Shown: one piece after another, positions 37,905 through 40,648 of the stretch
Position numbering within the stretch: position 1 is the stretch's first letter
How the letters are laid out: every line of letters begins with the position of its first letter
DNA from: Desulfobulbus propionicus
GTDB taxonomy: Bacteria > Desulfobacterota > Dissulfuribacteria > Dissulfuribacterales > DYOW01
Direction of reading: 5' to 3'
Assembly: GCA_020720325.1 (NCBI GenBank)
Contig: DYOW01000012.1
Span: 1 to 40,648 of the forward strand
DNA length: 40,648 nucleotides
Position numbers and translations under genes: made by a program
The notes under the pieces: model-generated
Database searches by the model: none
What the model was told of the DNA's origin: nothing
What the model saw: the letters and a program-made list of their open reading frames with translations, nothing else

Positions 37905-38824
37905 TATAGTTCCAAAAGATAGTGTTCCACCGCATAGGCAGCTGTTGCCCCTTCACCGCATGCAGTAATTATTTGTCTAAGGGGCTTTGCCCTGCAATCT
38001 CCCGCAGCATAAATACCCTCACAGGAGGTTTTCATCCACTCATCGGTTATTATAAAACCAAGGGAGTCTTTTTTTATCAAATCTCCCATAAAGTCAGTAT
38101 ATGGTTCAATGCCCACATAAATAAAAACACCTGTTAATGCAATTTCCTTTATCTCACCGGATATTTTATTCTTTACTGTAATGCCGGTAACCTCATTTTC
38201 GCCGTTTATTTTTTCAATAGTTGTGTTCCATACAAGTTCTATCTTAGGCTCTTTAAAGGCCATTTCCTGGACAACTCCGGTTGCCCTTAATCTGTCCCTT
38301 CTGTGGATAAGATATATTTTTTTTGCAAATTTTGTAAGGAACAATGCCTCCTGAACAGCGCTGTCACCGCCACCTACAACCGCAATATCCTGTCCGCGAT
38401 AGAAAAAACCGTCACATGTGGCGCAATATGACACACCTCTTCCGGTAAATTCTTTTTCACCTGGCACATTTAAGGTTTTTGGACCTGCGCCTGTGGTGAT
38501 GATTATTGCATTGGTGTCAATGGAATTTCCGTCAACCAGATTTATCCTGAAATGTTTTCTGCTTACAGCCTCAATAAAGGATACCTCACCGTACTTTTCT
38601 TCAAGTCCGAATCTTTTTGCCTGATTAAGCATTTTTTCAGTAAGTTCAGCAGAAGATACTCCGTCAACAAAACCGGGATAATTATCTATCCAGTGTGTCT
38701 TTAACATCTGACCGCCGGAGCCCATTTTGTCGAGAATAAGGGTCTTCATCATTGCCCTTGAGGCATATAATCCCGCTGTCATTCCGGCTGGGCCGGAACC
38801 TATAATAACAAGCTGATAATCCAT
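37904..38824 (-). CDS. trxB: Thioredoxin-disulfide reductase
   Basis: 'IGSGPAGMTAGLYASRA', redox 'CATCDG', 'VVGGGDSAVQEALFL', 'GIYAAGDCRAKPLRQIITACGEGATAA'. Confidence 0.97.
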   Translation of the reverse strand: MDYQLVIIGSGPAGMTAGLYASRAMMKTLILDKMGSGGQMLKTHWIDNYPGFVDGVSSAELTEKMLNQAKRFGLEEKYGEVSFIEAVSRKHFRINLVDGNSIDTNAIIITTGAGPKTLNVPGEKEFTGRGVSYCATCDGFFYRGQDIAVVGGGDSAVQEALFLTKFAKKIYLIHRRDRLRATGVVQEMAFKEPKIELVWNTTIEKINGENEVTGITVKNKISGEIKEIALTGVFIYVGIEPYTDFMGDLIKKDSLGFIITDEWMKTSCEGIYAAGDCRAKPLRQIITACGEGATAAYAVEHYLLEL

Positions 38825-38861
38825 AAATTAAGGTAGTTTTTTTCTATTTTATAAAATATTA

Positions 38862-39194
38862 TTAGGCAATAGCCTTGTCAATGGCAGATATGATGAGGTT
38901 TTTACCAACAGCGCCGGTAATCTGATCAACAACCTTTCCATCCTTAAAAAGGATCATTGTGGGAATGGCTCTTATGTTGAATTTTCCTGGGGTCATCTGG
39001 TTTTCATCCACATTCATCTTGGAAATTTTTGCCTTTCCACTATATTCGGTTGCGATTTCTTCTATAACAGGAGCGATAGCCCTGCATGGACCGCACCATG
39101 CAGCCCAGAAATCCACAAGAACAACGCCTTTAAAATTTGTCACCTCTGTATCAAAGCTTGAGTCGGTAAGTTGTATAACATTATCGCTTGCCAT
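38862..39194 (-). CDS. trxA: Thioredoxin
   Basis: 'VLVDFWAAWCGPCRAIAPVIEEIA', 'IRAIPTMILFKDGKVV'. Confidence 0.97.
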   Translation of the reverse strand: MASDNVIQLTDSSFDTEVTNFKGVVLVDFWAAWCGPCRAIAPVIEEIATEYSGKAKISKMNVDENQMTPGKFNIRAIPTMILFKDGKVVDQITGAVGKNLIISAIDKAIA

Positions 39195-39244
39195 TTTTAT
39201 TCTCCTAATAAATAATTATTTTCATTAAATTATGACATTTTAAG

Positions 39245-40606
39245 TTATATGTCAAGAAACTCTTTTATTTCTGAAAGGTGTTTTATGCCAAAAAAGTTTA
39301 TTTTTTCGTAAGGTTCTTTCAAATTATCAATATTTATCGATTTATCCGGAATAATAAAATTTTTAAAACCAAGCCTCATCGCCTCTTTCAGTCTGAATTC
39401 CGCCTTAACAACCCCCCTGATTTCACCGGTTAACCCTGTTTCACCAAAAACAATAGTTTCAGACATCGCTGCTTTTTCTATAAAGCTTGAATAAATTGCA
39501 GTAATTACAGCAAGATCAGCCGCAGGTTCGGATATCTTAAATCCTCCCACAATATTAACAAAAATATCCTTGTCAAAAAGGATTATATCCAGTGTCCTTT
39601 CAGCGACAGAGATAAGCATTGCAAGCCTGTTATTGTCAAATCCAGTGGCTGTGCGTCTTGGTATGGCAATGTGGGATTTGCTTACAAGCGCCTGCACCTC
39701 AAGAAGCATGGGGCGTGTTCCTTCCATTCCAGCAAATACAACAGAGCCTGGATGCTCTTTTGCCCTGTTTTCAAGAAAAAAACACGAGGGATTTTCCACT
39801 TCCTTAAGTCCTGCGCCGGTCATCTCAAATATACCAAGCTCATGAACAGGTCCAAAACGGTTTTTTATAGCCCTTATGATCCTGTAAGCATGATCCCCTT
39901 CTCCTTCAAAATACAGCACTGTGTCCACAATATGTTCCAAAACCCTGGGTCCCGCAATGGATCCATCCTTTGTGACATGGCCTACAATAAATGCGGGGAC
40001 GGACAAGGCCTTGCAAAGCATTGTTATTTCATAAGCAACCTCTCTTACCTGAGAGACGCTTCCGGGGGATGAGTCAAGCTTATTGGAATATATGGTCTGA
40101 ATAGAGTCAATTCCTATAATATCAGGCTTAAATTGAACTGTAATATCGCGAATATTTTCAAAATTCACTTCATTCGATACATAAAGGGAGTTTGGCGGGG
40201 AGCCAAGTCTTTGCGCCCTCATTTTTATCTGATTTACTGATTCTTCGCCGGAAATATATAAAGTTTTTAAACCTTTTTGGGAAAGATACATAAAAGCCTG
40301 CATAAGAACCGTTGATTTGCCTATGCCAGGCTCGCCGCCAAGGAGTATGACGCTTCCTTTGACAATGCCGCCGCCAAGGACACGGTCAAGCTCATTAAGG
40401 CCTATCTCAAATCTTTCTTCACCCTGGAATAATATGGAATTTAGGGGCACAGGAGAGGAAGCAGAATTTGCAGGGATTTTTTTGCCTTCTTTTTGAAAGA
40501 TTTCTTCAGCAAGGGTATGCCACAGACCGCAGGACGGGCACTGTCCCATCCATTTGGGTGATTTATGCCCGCATGACTGGCATATATAAATGGTTTTTGT
40601 TTTCAT
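39245..40606 (-). CDS. radA: DNA repair protein RadA
   Basis: N-terminal zinc finger 'YICQSCGHKSPKWMGQCPSCGLWHT', 'LGGEPGIGKSTVLMQ', KNRFG motif 'AIKNRFGPVHELGIFEM', Lon-like C-terminus. Confidence 0.98.
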   Translation of the reverse strand: MKTKTIYICQSCGHKSPKWMGQCPSCGLWHTLAEEIFQKEGKKIPANSASSPVPLNSILFQGEERFEIGLNELDRVLGGGIVKGSVILLGGEPGIGKSTVLMQAFMYLSQKGLKTLYISGEESVNQIKMRAQRLGSPPNSLYVSNEVNFENIRDITVQFKPDIIGIDSIQTIYSNKLDSSPGSVSQVREVAYEITMLCKALSVPAFIVGHVTKDGSIAGPRVLEHIVDTVLYFEGEGDHAYRIIRAIKNRFGPVHELGIFEMTGAGLKEVENPSCFFLENRAKEHPGSVVFAGMEGTRPMLLEVQALVSKSHIAIPRRTATGFDNNRLAMLISVAERTLDIILFDKDIFVNIVGGFKISEPAADLAVITAIYSSFIEKAAMSETIVFGETGLTGEIRGVVKAEFRLKEAMRLGFKNFIIPDKSINIDNLKEPYEKINFFGIKHLSEIKEFLDI

Positions 40607-40648
40607 TGTCTAAGTATAATTATTTTTTTTTAATAGGGAAGAAATTTT

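Noticed and set aside
39570-40072. Three overlapping plus-strand ORFs opposite radA
   Set aside because: Antisense to conserved RadA; compositional artefacts.

Overview
This 40.6 kb AT-rich bacterial chromosomal window is densely coding. The gene content (PxxKW Cys-rich protein, FmdE, CxxCH heme sensor, DUF4388/roadblock proteins) suggests a Desulfobacterota-like organism, which is inference. I support about 38 protein-coding genes. They include a heme-binding HAMP sensor with roadblock/DUF4388 partners, an NtrB/NtrC-type two-component pair, LptF/G permease, phosphohexomutase, YjbQ, M23 peptidase, lytic transglycosylase, SDR, Nth, acetolactate synthase, FmdE, pyruvate kinase, an RpoD-like sigma factor, TatC, PurQ, CutA and CheX. 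They also include a TelA/VWA/substrate-binding-protein membrane cassette, PurA, PolA, an HD-GYP response regulator, a DUF1015 protein, a Lon-like protease, PxxKW, and a RadA-TrxA-TrxB-BamD-Cys-rich cluster. I found no rRNA, tRNA, CRISPR array, transposase or prophage. The items most worth a second look are: (i) three genes (tatC, pyk, SDR) whose conserved N-termini have no ATG/GTG/TTG start, with tatC showing an apparent AUA start in an ATAA overlap with purQ; (ii) the four-gene TelA / lipoprotein-VWA / SBP-like / XpaC-like envelope cassette; (iii) an HD-GYP protein with a degenerate GGDEF domain (RGPDY); (iv) a Lon-like protease with an apparently degenerate ATPase P-loop but intact Ser/Lys dyad; (v) an RpoD-like sigma factor with an AT-hook-like N-terminus; and (vi) several distinct families of intergenic palindromic repeats. 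No searches were run, and all family calls come from reading protein motifs.
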